In this document: positions 44,401 to 52,998 of the stretch, piece after piece
Layout of the letters: each line of letters opens with the position of its first letter
How positions within the stretch are numbered: the first letter of the stretch is position 1
DNA from: Desulfobacteraceae bacterium UBA2174
GTDB taxonomy: Bacteria > Desulfobacterota > Desulfobacteria > Desulfobacterales > UBA2174
Direction of reading: 5' to 3'
NCBI GenBank assembly: GCA_002327445.1
Contig: DCWA01000019.1
Span: 1 to 64,000 of the forward strand
DNA: 64,000 nucleotides
Made by a program: the position numbers and the translations under genes
The notes under the pieces: generated by a model
The model's database searches: none
What the model saw: only the letters and a program-made list of their open reading frames with translations
Told to the model about the DNA's origin: nothing

Positions 44401-44969
44401 ATTGGCCCCAATGCCTGGAGCAGATCGAGGGGGGTGCGCCATTGGCGTCTGAGCCAGCGGGCTTCCGCAACGGAAAGGGATTCGGCCTGCCGGCGCCAGA
44501 AGTCGGCGATCACCGTGCGGCGCAGTTCGCTTTCGTCGGTGACGAACTCGGACTCGAAGGGGACCCGGCTTTCGAAGGCGTTTTCCCGCAGTGTGCGCTG
44601 GCAAAAGGAGTGGATGGTGTACACGGCCGCCTCGTCGAGACGGGTCAGGATGTCGGCGAGATGACGCCGGGCCGTCAGGTGGTCCGGCAGGCGGGCGAAG
44701 ATGGCGGCCAGCGTTTCGTCGGCGGCATCGGCGTCATCCAAGGCGGCGATGGCCTCGGCGATGCGTCGGCGAATGCGCCCCCGCAACTCCTCGGTGGCCG
44801 CATTGGTGAAGGTGACGACCAGGATGCGGTCCACATCGAGATCGGCCTCCAGGAGCAGGCGGAGGTAGAGCGTCACTAGGGTATGGGTTTTTCCCGTGCC
44901 GGCACTGGCTTCGATCAGGGTGAGGCCCCGCAGCGGCAACTGCAGCGGATCCAGGCGCGCGGGGCTCAT
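41403..44969 (-). CDS. recB: Exodeoxyribonuclease V, RecB helicase-nuclease subunit
   Basis: A 1188-residue UvrD-type helicase plus nuclease. Walker A is IEASAGTGKTHTLV (residues 19-32), motif II is ALIDEFQDTDPLQYRIFQQI, motif III LFLIGDPKQAIYSFRGADIF and motif V/VI VTIHKSKGLEYPVVFIPFP and YVAVTRARHLCVLTWG. The C-terminal nuclease core is GFIDLVFRHRGRYYIADYKS with the catalytic D and DYK. Complete length and motifs indicate a functional enzyme. Overlaps both recC and recD by 4 bp. Confidence 0.97.
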   Translation of the reverse strand: MSPARLDPLQLPLRGLTLIEASAGTGKTHTLVTLYLRLLLEADLDVDRILVVTFTNAATEELRGRIRRRIAEAIAALDDADAADETLAAIFARLPDHLTARRHLADILTRLDEAAVYTIHSFCQRTLRENAFESRVPFESEFVTDESELRRTVIADFWRRQAESLSVAEARWLRRQWRTPLDLLQALGPMVRDDRIRILPDPADMAHSDDFAALAGVFESLKTAWATDREAVVKILENSGGLNRRSYSKPVVGRAVAAMDELLAGDLPLALPAELARFTPDQLKAQTKPGEAVPAHAFFDRCAAFAKTFEMTLKARRVTLLAAAREFLAAEMVQRKRQRQVLSFDDLLRLVDEALSGDGGPSLAAVIRERFPAALIDEFQDTDPLQYRIFQQIYRQCDQSGLFLIGDPKQAIYSFRGADIFTYMQAKNDAGARRCFTLGTNWRSATRLVAAVNHLFSAAQRPFVYDRHIPFLPVSAGPRADDRPLKLAGQVPTPLSFWFLETRGRTLTRNGAITADAAREAAAAVCATQIARLLALSARGRAVLGDVPLQAGDIAVLVRSHSDGLWMQRALRERGIASVSLSQQSVFDTPEAEALQQVLMAVSDPGNEGRFKAALASALLVWPAEEILALDDQMQPREAVLSRFHAYRDLWLHRGFQRAFFALIEGEKILERCQTDPDGERRLTNLLHLGELLQAASRQFTGPQRLLRWLADQRCDPGADDERLLRLESDEALVQIVTIHKSKGLEYPVVFIPFPWAGGMAGRGPVVFHAPEPPYPVILDLGSDRIEAHQAMAAAEDLAERLRLLYVAVTRARHLCVLTWGRINNAEHSALAWLLHPDSGQDPPRSLMRDLAEEEIRARLETLAAGAGGAIQVKPAPEEPAPEIGLPSQDEKNYAARPFTGRIAGDWRLTSYSGLLAGRDVERPDHDPEPSPETAETPSAPVDAVFRFPRGTVAGQCLHELLENIDFPTAEGPALAEAVQRQLARHAIGDGWQPVAAEIVRRTLDTPLDADGLRLRAICRPDRLDEMEFHFPLARLEPTRLAGVLADFAGHRSAGQGLHFDPVKGLMKGFIDLVFRHRGRYYIADYKSNHLGDHLQDYGPRQIGEAMAAHRYDLQYLLYTVALHRYLACRLPGYRYSDHFGGVYYLFLRGMHPDHGPSRGVFSHRPEPALVEALDRMFAGNTEPGDRR

Positions 44970-47900
44970 GTCAACGGCTCCTCTTCGGCGGCGTTCATCA
45001 AGGGTTCAAAAACAAGGACGGCCGTTTGTCGAAATGGCTCCTGCAAGGGATCCTGACCGCGCCAGGCGAGCTGGACCGCCGGGTCGAAAGCGTCGCCGCG
45101 GGCGTTGTAGTCATCCCGCCAAACCCGGCGGCAGGCCGCAAGGGCCTTGTCCGGGTTGCCGCTTCGATTCCACGCTTCGACATAGGCCCTGGATGTTTCG
45201 GGGAAAAACGGCAGCGGGGCCGAATGTCCCGCGCGCCAGAGCACCAACAGTTCCTGGAGAATCTCCAAGGGGTTGGCCACCGGCGCCAGTCGAAGCACCC
45301 TGTCGGCGGCGATGTGCAGGCTCGTCGCCGGCCGGGTGCCGGCTGTGGCGGCGCACAGGGCCAGGTGCTGGAGCCAGAGCTGCAACCGGTCCCTGGCTTT
45401 CAGCGCCGCCGGGCGAAAGGCCATCCGACCGCTTTCGGTGAGCCCGCCGAGCCACCCGCGCAGGATGACGTCTCCCACGACGAGGTCCAGTTCCAGCGGC
45501 GCCACCGGCTGGCGTGCCGCGTCCTGAACCCGCTGCACAACCAGATCCATGCCTTCCAGCATCTCTTCCCATGCCGCTTCTCCCGGGGCGGCATGGGGCA
45601 GTTGGCCCCGGGCGCGCAGCTTGCGCCTCACCTCTTCGATCCGGTGGCCTTCCAGCATCTCGGCCACCAGCGTGTCCCGAGCCCCGTAGCGCTCCAGCCC
45701 GGCGATATCGAAGGGTTCCTCGTCTGGAGGTGGGCCTTGGTCCGCCATCAACTGGATGCCGAGCCGCTGCTGGAGAAACCAGCGGGCCGGGTGGCTGAAA
45801 AAACGCACCAGATCCGAGATGTCCACTACCGGCTCCCGGTCCGCGGGGACCGGCAACGGCTGCGCCGCGAAGGGGCGGGGCCCTGACGCCCGAAGGTTCG
45901 GCGCGGCCCGGCACCAGCGGGAATCGTAGGAAAACAGGTCAGGGTGCCGGCCGTCGAAGAGGCGGAGGCTGAAGGGCTGCAAGGGATGGCGCCGGACCAG
46001 GCGATCGGATGGCATCTTGCTGCCAGGCAGCCGCCAGCTCCCGTCGACGTAGGCCATCAGCTCGCTGACCACCACCGACGGCTCCCGGGGGCTGTTGTCC
46101 CGCACGTCGTTGCCTAAGTAGCTGACATAAAAGACGTCGCGGGCCGAAAGGAGGGCTTCGAGAAACAGGTACCGGTCGTCCAGGCGCCGGGACCGGTCGC
46201 CGGGCCGCGGATGGCGGGCGATGAGATCGAAGCCGGGCGGCTGCTGGCGGCGGGGAAAATCCGTGTCGTTGAGCCCCAGGAGGCAAACCACCCGGAAGGG
46301 AATGGCGCGCATGGGAACCATGTTGCAGAAGGTCACGCCGCCGAGGAGGAAGCGACGTGCTCCGCCGGCGGTGGCGAGATGCCCTTCCAGGTGGGCGCGG
46401 ATCACCCGGGCTTCCAGGCAGGTTTCCAGGCCGGCCTGGCCGGCTGCCTGCCCCAGTCTGTCCGCGGCCCGCCGCAGGGCCTGGAGGCTTTCGGCCTCAT
46501 CCGGATCCGGCGCCAGGAAATCATCGACCAGATCGTTGATCCGCTGAAGCCAGTGCCCGGCGGAGGCCGGTGCCTTGAGCACGGCGCGCCAGCGGGCCAG
46601 CCGGTCCACCAGGGTCTGCAACATCCCCAGATCGCTGGCCTCGCTTCCTTCCACATCCGGGTAGCTCAGGGTGTCCCCGTAGAAGACCTCCTCCGGAGGC
46701 ATGGCGTAGCCGAGGAACAGGCGGGCAAGGCCGGCCTGCCAGGTGTTGGCCGGTTCGGCGGGCAGGCCCAGGGTGGCGCGCATGGCACCGTCCAGTCCCC
46801 AGCGAATCCCGGATTCCTCCACCCAGGTGCGGATGCGCGCCAGCCCGTCGGCATTCAGAGAAAAGCGCCGGGACACCGCCGGCACTTCCAGCAGACCCAG
46901 CACTTCCGAGACGCTGAGGCGCATCTCGGGCAGATCCAGCAGGCCCAGAACGGTTTCCACCACCGGTTCCCGGGCGGTGAGGCGCCGGTCGGCCATGCTC
47001 CAGGGAATGGAGCGTTCCCGGGGCGCCGCGTCAAAGACCGCTTCCACATGGGGGGCATAGATGTCGATATCCGGCGCCATGACCACGACCTGGCGGGGAT
47101 GCAGGTTCGGAAGCGTCTCGAAGAGCGCCAGAAGGCGGTCGTGGAGGACTTGCACCTCGCGCATGGGAGTGTGGCAGGCATGGATCTGCACGGAAGGATC
47201 ATCGGGGGCGAGGGCGGCCGGCCGTTTGTCGCCACGCCGGTCCTCCAGGTACAGCAGATCGTGCTGAAGGCAGGCCAGCAGGCTTGCTTCGCCGGGATCG
47301 GCGAAGGCGTCCCGGTCCCGGGCGCCGATTTCCAGCAGTTGATCGAGAAAGCCTTGGCCGGTGTGGCCGAAGGCGGCCAACAGCGGATTGCCCACGTCGA
47401 GGAGGCCGCTGAAGTCATCGCTCCCGCTGCGCCGCCATAGCGCCCGCCGCCGAGCCTGGCCCCGGTCGTCGACGATGTCGGCCCAGTACTCGGCGCTGGG
47501 ATTGAGCAGGAACAGGTGCACCGGGCGGTGGCGCGACAGGATGTCCAAGGCGTGCAGGTGCACCGGCGCCAGTGCGGTGAGCCCGAAGAGGCTCACCCGC
47601 TCTGGCAAGGCGCCGGACGGGGGGTTGCCCTGACCGGCGGCCTGGCGAAAGGCGTCAAAGATGGCGGCCCGGTGCATGCCGCCGACGCTGCCCACCACCG
47701 TTCGCCACAGGATGGCCTGCCAATGGTCTTCCCGGCCGGCCTCCCAGTCCAGCATCATGTCCGGCCGATAAACGAGGTACTGATCGAAGACGTCGGCGAT
47801 GCGCCCGGCGAGCTGATAGGCCTTGAGGCCGTCGGCGTCTTCTTGCAGGTAGCGTTTTAATTCGGCAAAGGCCGGTTGGGGCAGGAGGGGGGGCAGCAGC

Positions 47901-48187
47901 GCCAAAATTCGCCAGTGGAGGGCTTCCCGGTCGTAGCGGGTTTGATCCGGCATCTCCGACAGCCATGCGCTGTAAACGCGCCAGACGAAGGTAGCGGGCA
48001 GCGGAAAGTCCAGGTTGGCGGCAATCCCCGTTTCCAGCGCCAGTTGCTGGGCCAGCCAGCGGGCCATGCCCGGGTTCTGGACCACCACCGTCTCCGGCGC
48101 CATGGGGTCGGCCAACGGTTGCCGCGTCATGTCCACAAACCGCTCCAGCAGGAGCTCGGTGCGGTTGCTGTGGTGGATATGGATCAT
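44966..48187 (-). CDS. recC: Exodeoxyribonuclease V, RecC subunit
   Basis: A 1073-residue RecC protein, the inactive helicase-like subunit that holds the complex together and scans for Chi. It starts MIHIHHSNRTELLLERFVDM, has QNPGMARWLAQQLALETGIA in the first domain, and carries the family strand RVVCLLGLNDTDFPRRQQPP around residue 640. First gene of the recCBD operon, overlapping recB by 4 bp. Chi specificity of this lineage cannot be read from the sequence. Confidence 0.95.
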   Translation of the reverse strand: MIHIHHSNRTELLLERFVDMTRQPLADPMAPETVVVQNPGMARWLAQQLALETGIAANLDFPLPATFVWRVYSAWLSEMPDQTRYDREALHWRILALLPPLLPQPAFAELKRYLQEDADGLKAYQLAGRIADVFDQYLVYRPDMMLDWEAGREDHWQAILWRTVVGSVGGMHRAAIFDAFRQAAGQGNPPSGALPERVSLFGLTALAPVHLHALDILSRHRPVHLFLLNPSAEYWADIVDDRGQARRRALWRRSGSDDFSGLLDVGNPLLAAFGHTGQGFLDQLLEIGARDRDAFADPGEASLLACLQHDLLYLEDRRGDKRPAALAPDDPSVQIHACHTPMREVQVLHDRLLALFETLPNLHPRQVVVMAPDIDIYAPHVEAVFDAAPRERSIPWSMADRRLTAREPVVETVLGLLDLPEMRLSVSEVLGLLEVPAVSRRFSLNADGLARIRTWVEESGIRWGLDGAMRATLGLPAEPANTWQAGLARLFLGYAMPPEEVFYGDTLSYPDVEGSEASDLGMLQTLVDRLARWRAVLKAPASAGHWLQRINDLVDDFLAPDPDEAESLQALRRAADRLGQAAGQAGLETCLEARVIRAHLEGHLATAGGARRFLLGGVTFCNMVPMRAIPFRVVCLLGLNDTDFPRRQQPPGFDLIARHPRPGDRSRRLDDRYLFLEALLSARDVFYVSYLGNDVRDNSPREPSVVVSELMAYVDGSWRLPGSKMPSDRLVRRHPLQPFSLRLFDGRHPDLFSYDSRWCRAAPNLRASGPRPFAAQPLPVPADREPVVDISDLVRFFSHPARWFLQQRLGIQLMADQGPPPDEEPFDIAGLERYGARDTLVAEMLEGHRIEEVRRKLRARGQLPHAAPGEAAWEEMLEGMDLVVQRVQDAARQPVAPLELDLVVGDVILRGWLGGLTESGRMAFRPAALKARDRLQLWLQHLALCAATAGTRPATSLHIAADRVLRLAPVANPLEILQELLVLWRAGHSAPLPFFPETSRAYVEAWNRSGNPDKALAACRRVWRDDYNARGDAFDPAVQLAWRGQDPLQEPFRQTAVLVFEPLMNAAEEEPLT

Positions 48188-48433
48188 GGGAAGGATCTTG
48201 CGAAGGCTCCGGTAAGCAGGAATCCTGCGTGACGGTCACAAATCCCCAGGCGGTGAACCGGGTGTGGTGTAACACGTTGCGCCTGAGGTCGCAATGTACG
48301 CCATCCGACTGAATTGGATGGTGCCAGCGGGCGCACCCACTGGCTCGAGTTCCAGCCGCGTCTTCTCTTGCCTGCCAAAGTGAAGTATACAGGAAGGCAA
48401 TCCTTCCGCGAAACATTTCCTGGAGAACCGGCA

Positions 48434-48637
48434 ATGGAAAAAATCGGCTACGCCCTGCTATTGGCGGCGGCCCTCGGTTGGTTGATCGGGGTGTTGATGG
48501 GGATTCCCCGTACTTTTCCCGCCGGTGCCATCGGGTTGCTCGCGTTGGTGGGGGTCGGCTTGCTGTTTGCCAAGGTGCTGAAGGAGCGTTGGGGCAACAA
48601 GGAAGACGATCACTACGACAAAACGGTGGAAAAATAG
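48434..48637 (+). CDS. Small two-helix membrane protein
   Basis: A 67-residue protein with two predicted membrane helices (YALLLAAALGWLIGVLMGI and GAIGLLALVGVGLLFAKVL) joined by a short turn and a charged C-terminus (NKEDDHYDKTVEK). No family was recognised. It precedes the YbjQ-like gene by 9 bp and may be translated with it. GGAGAACCGGCA before ATG 48434 supplies a ribosome site. Confidence 0.7.
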   Translation: MEKIGYALLLAAALGWLIGVLMGIPRTFPAGAIGLLALVGVGLLFAKVLKERWGNKEDDHYDKTVEK

Positions 48638-48646
48638 GAGCCCGCC

Positions 48647-48973
48647 ATGCTGTTGACGACGCAAGATGAATTCGCCGACTACCAGATCGTCCAGACGCTG
48701 GGACCGGTGAAGGGCAATACCATCCGGGCGCGGCATATCGGCAAGGATATCCTGGCCAGTTTGCGCAACCTGGTTGGCGGCGAGGTCCATGAATACACCA
48801 AGATGTTGGCCGAATCCCGCGAGCAGGCCCTCGACCGGATGGTGTCGCAGGCCAGGATCCTCAACGCCGACGGGATCGTTTGCCTTCGATTCACCACGGC
48901 CAGCGTGATGCAGGGAGCGGCGGAGCTGCTGGCCTACGGCACCGCCGTCAAGCTTCAGCCGAAAAAACCGTAG
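48647..48973 (+). CDS. YbjQ/UPF0145 family protein
   Basis: A 108-residue member of the YbjQ family (formerly called heavy-metal-binding). It has TTQDEFADYQIVQTLGPVKG, GGEVHEYTKMLAESREQALD and ILNADGIVCLRFTTASVMQG, typical for the domain, which forms pentamers in solved structures. Role unknown; the family is widespread and often near membrane proteins, as here. Complete. Confidence 0.9.
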   Translation: MLLTTQDEFADYQIVQTLGPVKGNTIRARHIGKDILASLRNLVGGEVHEYTKMLAESREQALDRMVSQARILNADGIVCLRFTTASVMQGAAELLAYGTAVKLQPKKP

Positions 48974-49434
48974 ATCATGAAAGACGCCGCTGCCTGACAG
49001 GACAGGGCAAAACCGGGTGCGGGCCGGTCGCAATGGGCCGGCACCGGGGAAAGGCCGGACGATTTGTGGCGTTTGGTTTCTCCGGGCAATGGCAATCTGC
49101 CTGCTTGACGGCATCTGCCGGAAGCCGAATCGTTGGCCTTTGCGACGCCGAATCGGGCAAGGCGATCTTCATCGTACCCGCAGACGCAGAGGAGGCGTCG
49201 GTGGGGTTCGCTCAGCTTTTCTCTCATTGCCGGGGCGACTCTGGGGCGGAATCGGAGCAGTGGCGCCCCGATTCTGCAAAAGTCGGGCTTGACTTGTTTC
49301 ATTTGACGGATTCTAAGAGGCAAGAGACCCGCTGCCGTCCGAGGCGATATGATTGTTTCGGCCGATTTTGCCTTCTCTCATCAGAACGGCCCGATCGGAG
49401 AGGGCAAGCCGGGTAAATTCAGAGAGTCGGATGG
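48974..49434 (+). other. Intergenic 461 bp, no gene recognised
   Basis: Open frames here lack ribosome sites, known domains and consistent codon use. It carries the leader of the downstream cyclase gene. The AGGGCAAAACC...GGTCGCAATGGGCC segment near 49000-49060 looks only superficially like a riboswitch core. Confidence 0.35.
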
Positions 49435-50559
49435 ATGCCAGTCATGTTCCCGTTAATTGAAAAGGCACCGGCGGCGGCCGGCCAAACCGCCATCGACCCT
49501 GAGGCACTGGAGAAAAAACGCCTTGCGCAGATTGTGCTCCTGTTCGGCGGGGTGGCGGTTTTTATTCTGCTCACCATCTCGGCGGTCAATTATGTCCGGC
49601 ATTCCGGGGCATTCATCTGGATGACGGTGCCGGCGGCGGCGGTCCTCCTGGCCCTGGTTTTCTTTACACAACGCACCGGCAATATCTCGCTGGCGATCAA
49701 CGCATTTGGCGTCATGATGGTCGCCTTGAGCCTGATTCTGCTCGTCTCCGGCGGCATCAACGGGTATGGGCTGCTGTGGATCTACATTTTTCCGCCCTTT
49801 ATCTTTTATGCGCAGGGATTTCGGCGCGGCCTGTTCTACATGGCCCTTCTCATTGCCTGCGTCCTGGCGGTCTTCTACGGTCAGTATTGGCCCATCGACC
49901 ATTTTCGTTACAGTCCCGATTATAAAAAGCGCTTCCTGCTCTCGTTGTCCGGCGTGGTGATGATTTCCGCCATCTCCGAATACAGCCGCCAGAAAACCCA
50001 CCGATGGCTGGCGACGTTGGCGGCAAAGCTGGAGGCGCTCTCCTACCAGGACGAACTCACCGGGCTGGCCAATCGGCGTTGCGGCCTTAGCCAACTCTCG
50101 ACGCTCCGGGAGATTTCCTTGCGCAACGAAACCCCGTTTTCCCTCATCGTTGTGGATATCGATCACTTCAAGCAAATCAATGATCATTACGGGCATGAAG
50201 CCGGGGATGCCATGCTCCGGCACTGCGCCGACACCATGCGCCAGGGGATTCGTAAGCAGGACTTGCTCGTGCGCTGGGGCGGTGAGGAGTTTCTGTGCCT
50301 GCTGCCCAACACCGACCTGGACGGTGCTTTCGTCGTGGCCGAAAAGATGCGCAACAATCTGGAGAAGGCCCAGTTGGTCGCGGGCAGCCGGGTATTGAGA
50401 GCCACCGGCAGCTTCGGGGTCGCCCGGGTCGGGAAAGAGGAATCCCTCGACGCAACCTTGGCCCGGGCCGATGAGGCATTGTACCGGTCCAAGGAGGAAG
50501 GTCGCAACCGTGTTTCCGTGGCCGACAATTTCCAACCGCCCAAAGGAAAGGCCGCCTGA
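49435..50559 (+). CDS. Membrane-bound diguanylate cyclase (GGDEF)
   Basis: A 374-residue protein. Residues 30-180 have about five or six membrane helices with no known sensor fold; a short linker leads to a C-terminal GGDEF domain with signature GGEEF near residue 282 (LLVRWGGEEFLCLLP) and substrate-site VDIDHFKQINDHYGHEAGD. It should convert two GTP to cyclic di-GMP at the membrane. There is no clear RxxD inhibition site upstream of GGEEF. Its stop codon overlaps the thiolase start (TGATG). Confidence 0.93.
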   Translation: MPVMFPLIEKAPAAAGQTAIDPEALEKKRLAQIVLLFGGVAVFILLTISAVNYVRHSGAFIWMTVPAAAVLLALVFFTQRTGNISLAINAFGVMMVALSLILLVSGGINGYGLLWIYIFPPFIFYAQGFRRGLFYMALLIACVLAVFYGQYWPIDHFRYSPDYKKRFLLSLSGVVMISAISEYSRQKTHRWLATLAAKLEALSYQDELTGLANRRCGLSQLSTLREISLRNETPFSLIVVDIDHFKQINDHYGHEAGDAMLRHCADTMRQGIRKQDLLVRWGGEEFLCLLPNTDLDGAFVVAEKMRNNLEKAQLVAGSRVLRATGSFGVARVGKEESLDATLARADEALYRSKEEGRNRVSVADNFQPPKGKAA

Positions 50560-51719
50560 TGCGCTTGAAAGACAAGTACGCCATCGTCGGGGTGGGGTAC
50601 ACCCCCCAAGGTAAAGTGCCGGAGCGCACCACCTTGAGTTTCCATCTGGAAGCCTGCGCCAACGCCATCGCCGATGCCGGGCTGAAGCCCCACGACGTGG
50701 ACGGCCTCATCGTCTATCGCCACTTTTCAGGCCCCACCGGCGAGCGGGACCTCACCCCCTACCTGTTGGCCCAGCACCTTGGCATTGCGCCAACCTACGC
50801 TTATCAGGACGCCAACTGATCGCGCAGCCACCTCCAGCACGCCGTGAGCGCGCTTGAATCCGGCCTCTGCCGATATGTGTTGCTGTCTTACGCCCATTCG
50901 GGAGACAGTATGCTGCGGGTGCTCGACGAGATCAGCGGCGATGAGGCTCCCTTCGGGTTGTTCGGCGCCGCCGGCGGATACGCCCTGGCCGCCCGGCGGG
51001 CCATGCACGAATTTCGCACCGGCCCCGATACCTGGAAGCACATCGCGGTGGGCCAGCGCAAATGGGCCCGCCTCAATCCACGGGCGATCCTTCGCGACCG
51101 CCCGTTGACCCTGGAAGATTACGAAAATGCCCCCTTCCTCGTCGAACCGTTTCGACTGCCCGACAACTGCCTGGTCAACGACGGAGGGCGGGCCTGCGTC
51201 CTGACCTCCCTGGAACGCGCCCGTGACCTGAAGCATCCGCCGGTGACCATCATGGGTCTCGGGCAGCACAACCCGTCGGGCGACCTTTACCAACCGGGCC
51301 ATCTCACCGGGCCCACCGGTGCCAAGGTGGCTTTCCAGCAAGCCCTGGGCATGGCGGGAATCACGCGATCGGAGATCGATGCCTGCCAAATTTACGACTG
51401 TTTTACCTACACCGTTGAAATAACACTCCAGGATTACGGTTTCTTCGAACCCGGCGGAGGGGCGGAATGGCTTGCCGGGGGCACCATCGAGCCCGGGGGC
51501 CGAATACCGGTGAACACTTCGGGAGGGCAATTGGCCGAGGCCTATCACATGGGGCTGACGCCGCTCACCGAGGCCGTGATGCAGCTCATGGGCCGTTGCG
51601 GGGCGCGCCAGCTCGGACCGGAAACCGGCACCCGGAAGCCCGAGGTGATTCTGTGCAGCGACAACGGCGGCGTCTTGCAAACCCATTCTTGCTGTATTTT
51701 AAGGAGGTGGACGCCATGA
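50559..51719 (+). CDS. SCP2-like thiolase-family protein with in-frame UGA at codon 87
   Basis: Read through one TGA (50817-50819), the frame gives 386 residues, the usual length of SCP2/lipid-transfer-type thiolases. The N-terminus (KYAIVGVGYTPQGKVPERTT) and C-terminus (GRIPVNTSGGQLAEAYHMGL, then SDNGGVLQTHSCCIL) are intact. The UGA codon follows YAYQDAN and precedes SRSHLQHAVSALESG, exactly where thiolases carry the nucleophilic Cys near residue 88. Either it is selenocysteine, or TGC/TGT mutated to TGA and made a pseudogene. All else in the frame looks conserved. It overlaps the DUF35 partner gene by 4 bp. Confidence 0.65.
50836..50854 (+). other. Candidate SECIS-like hairpin after the thiolase UGA
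   Basis: AGC-A-CGC (50836-50842) pairs with GCG-C-GCT (50848-50854), one A/C mismatch, apical loop CGTGA beginning 24 bases after the UGA with G at loop position two. This meets the loose bacterial SECIS rule, but such GC hairpins are common by chance and the GGUCU loop is absent. Confidence 0.3.
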
Positions 51720-52129
51720 CGGCCCCAGCCAAACCGGCGCCGCGGCTCAATGCCGACTCCCGGCCTTTCTGGGAAGCGTGCCGATCCCATCGGCTCCAGG
51801 TTCAGCAATGCACCGCCTGCGGATTGGCGCGCTGGCCGCCCGCGTTTCTCTGCCCCCGGTGTCATGGGAAAGAGGCTCAGTGGCGAGACTGTTCCGGCAG
51901 GGGGCGGGTGTACAGCTACGTGGTGTATCACAAGGCGTTCCATCCGGCCTTCAAGACGGATGTGCCTTACGTGGTGGCCATTGTGACCCTGGCGGAGGGC
52001 CCCTGCCTGGTGAGCAACATCGTCGGATGCGATCCGTCCGAGGTTTATTGCGAGATGCCTGTCGAGGTGACGTGGGCGGATCGGCCGGCCGGATTCTCGC
52101 TGCCGTTGTTCAAGCCGTCCAATATGTAG
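51716..52129 (+). CDS. DUF35 Zn-ribbon/OB-fold partner of thiolase
   Basis: A 137-residue ChsH2/DUF35-type protein. The zinc ribbon is CTACGLARWPPAFLCPRCHG and the OB fold follows with GRGRVYSYVVYHKAFHPAF. Such proteins bind SCP2-like thiolases and are needed for their acyl-CoA lyase, aldolase or condensing activity. AAGGAGGT precedes ATG 51716, and the overlap with the thiolase gene suggests coupled translation. An intact partner suggests the thiolase locus is still in use or decayed recently. Confidence 0.9.
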   Translation: MTAPAKPAPRLNADSRPFWEACRSHRLQVQQCTACGLARWPPAFLCPRCHGKEAQWRDCSGRGRVYSYVVYHKAFHPAFKTDVPYVVAIVTLAEGPCLVSNIVGCDPSEVYCEMPVEVTWADRPAGFSLPLFKPSNM

Positions 52130-52253
52130 CTGAAAACATGAGTTTTGTATTCTATATTGAGTTTGACAGGTCTCGGGGGTTTTGGTAGTCACTGGCATGG
52201 ATACCGCTTCCAATACTGCAGCGGAAACTTTACGGCCAAAAGGAGGAACGTCA

Positions 52254-52880
52254 ATGAAAAGGTATGCTTTTACCGTCGCCGTCTTTTTTGTCGTTTTTCT
52301 CGTGGTTGGCACCGTGTACGCGGCAGAAGGGTTTTATGCCAGTTTGAACGCAGGGGTGGCCATCGCAGATGATTCCGATGTGGATTTTGATGGCGGCTAC
52401 AAGGTCGAGATCGAAATGAAGGAGGGAATGGCGGTTTCATATGCCATGGGGGGCAACCTCAACGAATTTTTCAGAGCCGAACTGGAGCTTGGTTATCAGG
52501 AGCATGATTTCGACAAAGCCAAAGATCCCGATTTCGGGAAGGTCGACATCAGTGGCGATGCCGCAATTTATTCACTCCTGATCAACGGTTACGCCGATTT
52601 CAAGAACACGACGATGTTGACACCCTTTGTGACGGTGGGGCTCGGTATGGCTCAGGTCGATTTCAGCGATATCGGGGTTGAAGGTATAATGGTGCCGACT
52701 TCTGACGATGATATCGTATTCGCCTACCAGGTTGGGGCGGGGGTCGGAATCGAGGTCCATCCACGTGCTACGATTGACCTTAAATATCGGTATTTCGGGA
52801 CTTCCGATCCCGAGTTGGATTACTATGATACCGAGTTCTCAAGTCACAATCTTTACGCCGGCATACGGGTTTACTTCTAA
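52254..52880 (+). CDS. Outer-membrane beta-barrel protein
   Basis: A 208-residue protein with a signal peptide (KRYAFTVAVFFVVFLVVGTV then YAAEG) and alternating strands of an eight-strand OmpA-like barrel: FYASLNAGVAIADD, ELELGYQEHDF, PFVTVGLGMAQVDF, DLKYRYFGTSDPELDYYD, ending in the terminal Phe of YAGIRVYF recognised by the BAM machinery. AAGGAGG lies before ATG 52254. Acidic loops (DDSDVDFDG, TSDDDI) might bind cations. Function not assigned. Confidence 0.85.
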   Translation: MKRYAFTVAVFFVVFLVVGTVYAAEGFYASLNAGVAIADDSDVDFDGGYKVEIEMKEGMAVSYAMGGNLNEFFRAELELGYQEHDFDKAKDPDFGKVDISGDAAIYSLLINGYADFKNTTMLTPFVTVGLGMAQVDFSDIGVEGIMVPTSDDDIVFAYQVGAGVGIEVHPRATIDLKYRYFGTSDPELDYYDTEFSSHNLYAGIRVYF

Positions 52881-52919
52881 CCGCCATCCATGCCATCCTC
52901 AGGCATCTGTTTGAATTGA

Positions 52920-52961
52920 CGCCCCTTCTTGCATCAAGAGCGCGAAGGGGCGGTTTTGTTT
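52920..52961 (+). terminator. Rho-independent terminator
   Basis: CGCCCCTTC (52920-52928) pairs with GAAGGGGCG (52944-52952) and is followed by GTTTTGTTT. It ends the outer-membrane protein gene. Confidence 0.85.
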
Positions 52962-52998
52962 CGGACAAAACAGGAACAAGCAAACCCGGAGAGACAAC

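Noticed and set aside
48995..49065. c-di-GMP (GEMM) riboswitch upstream of the diguanylate cyclase
   Set aside because: ACAGGGCAAAACC and CGCAATGGGCC recall part of the core, but the second helix, tetraloop and receptor are not visible and the segment is about 380 bases from the start codon.
48880..49416. 178-codon frame after the ybjQ-like gene
   Set aside because: It overlaps ybjQ in another phase, has no ribosome site and no recognisable domain.
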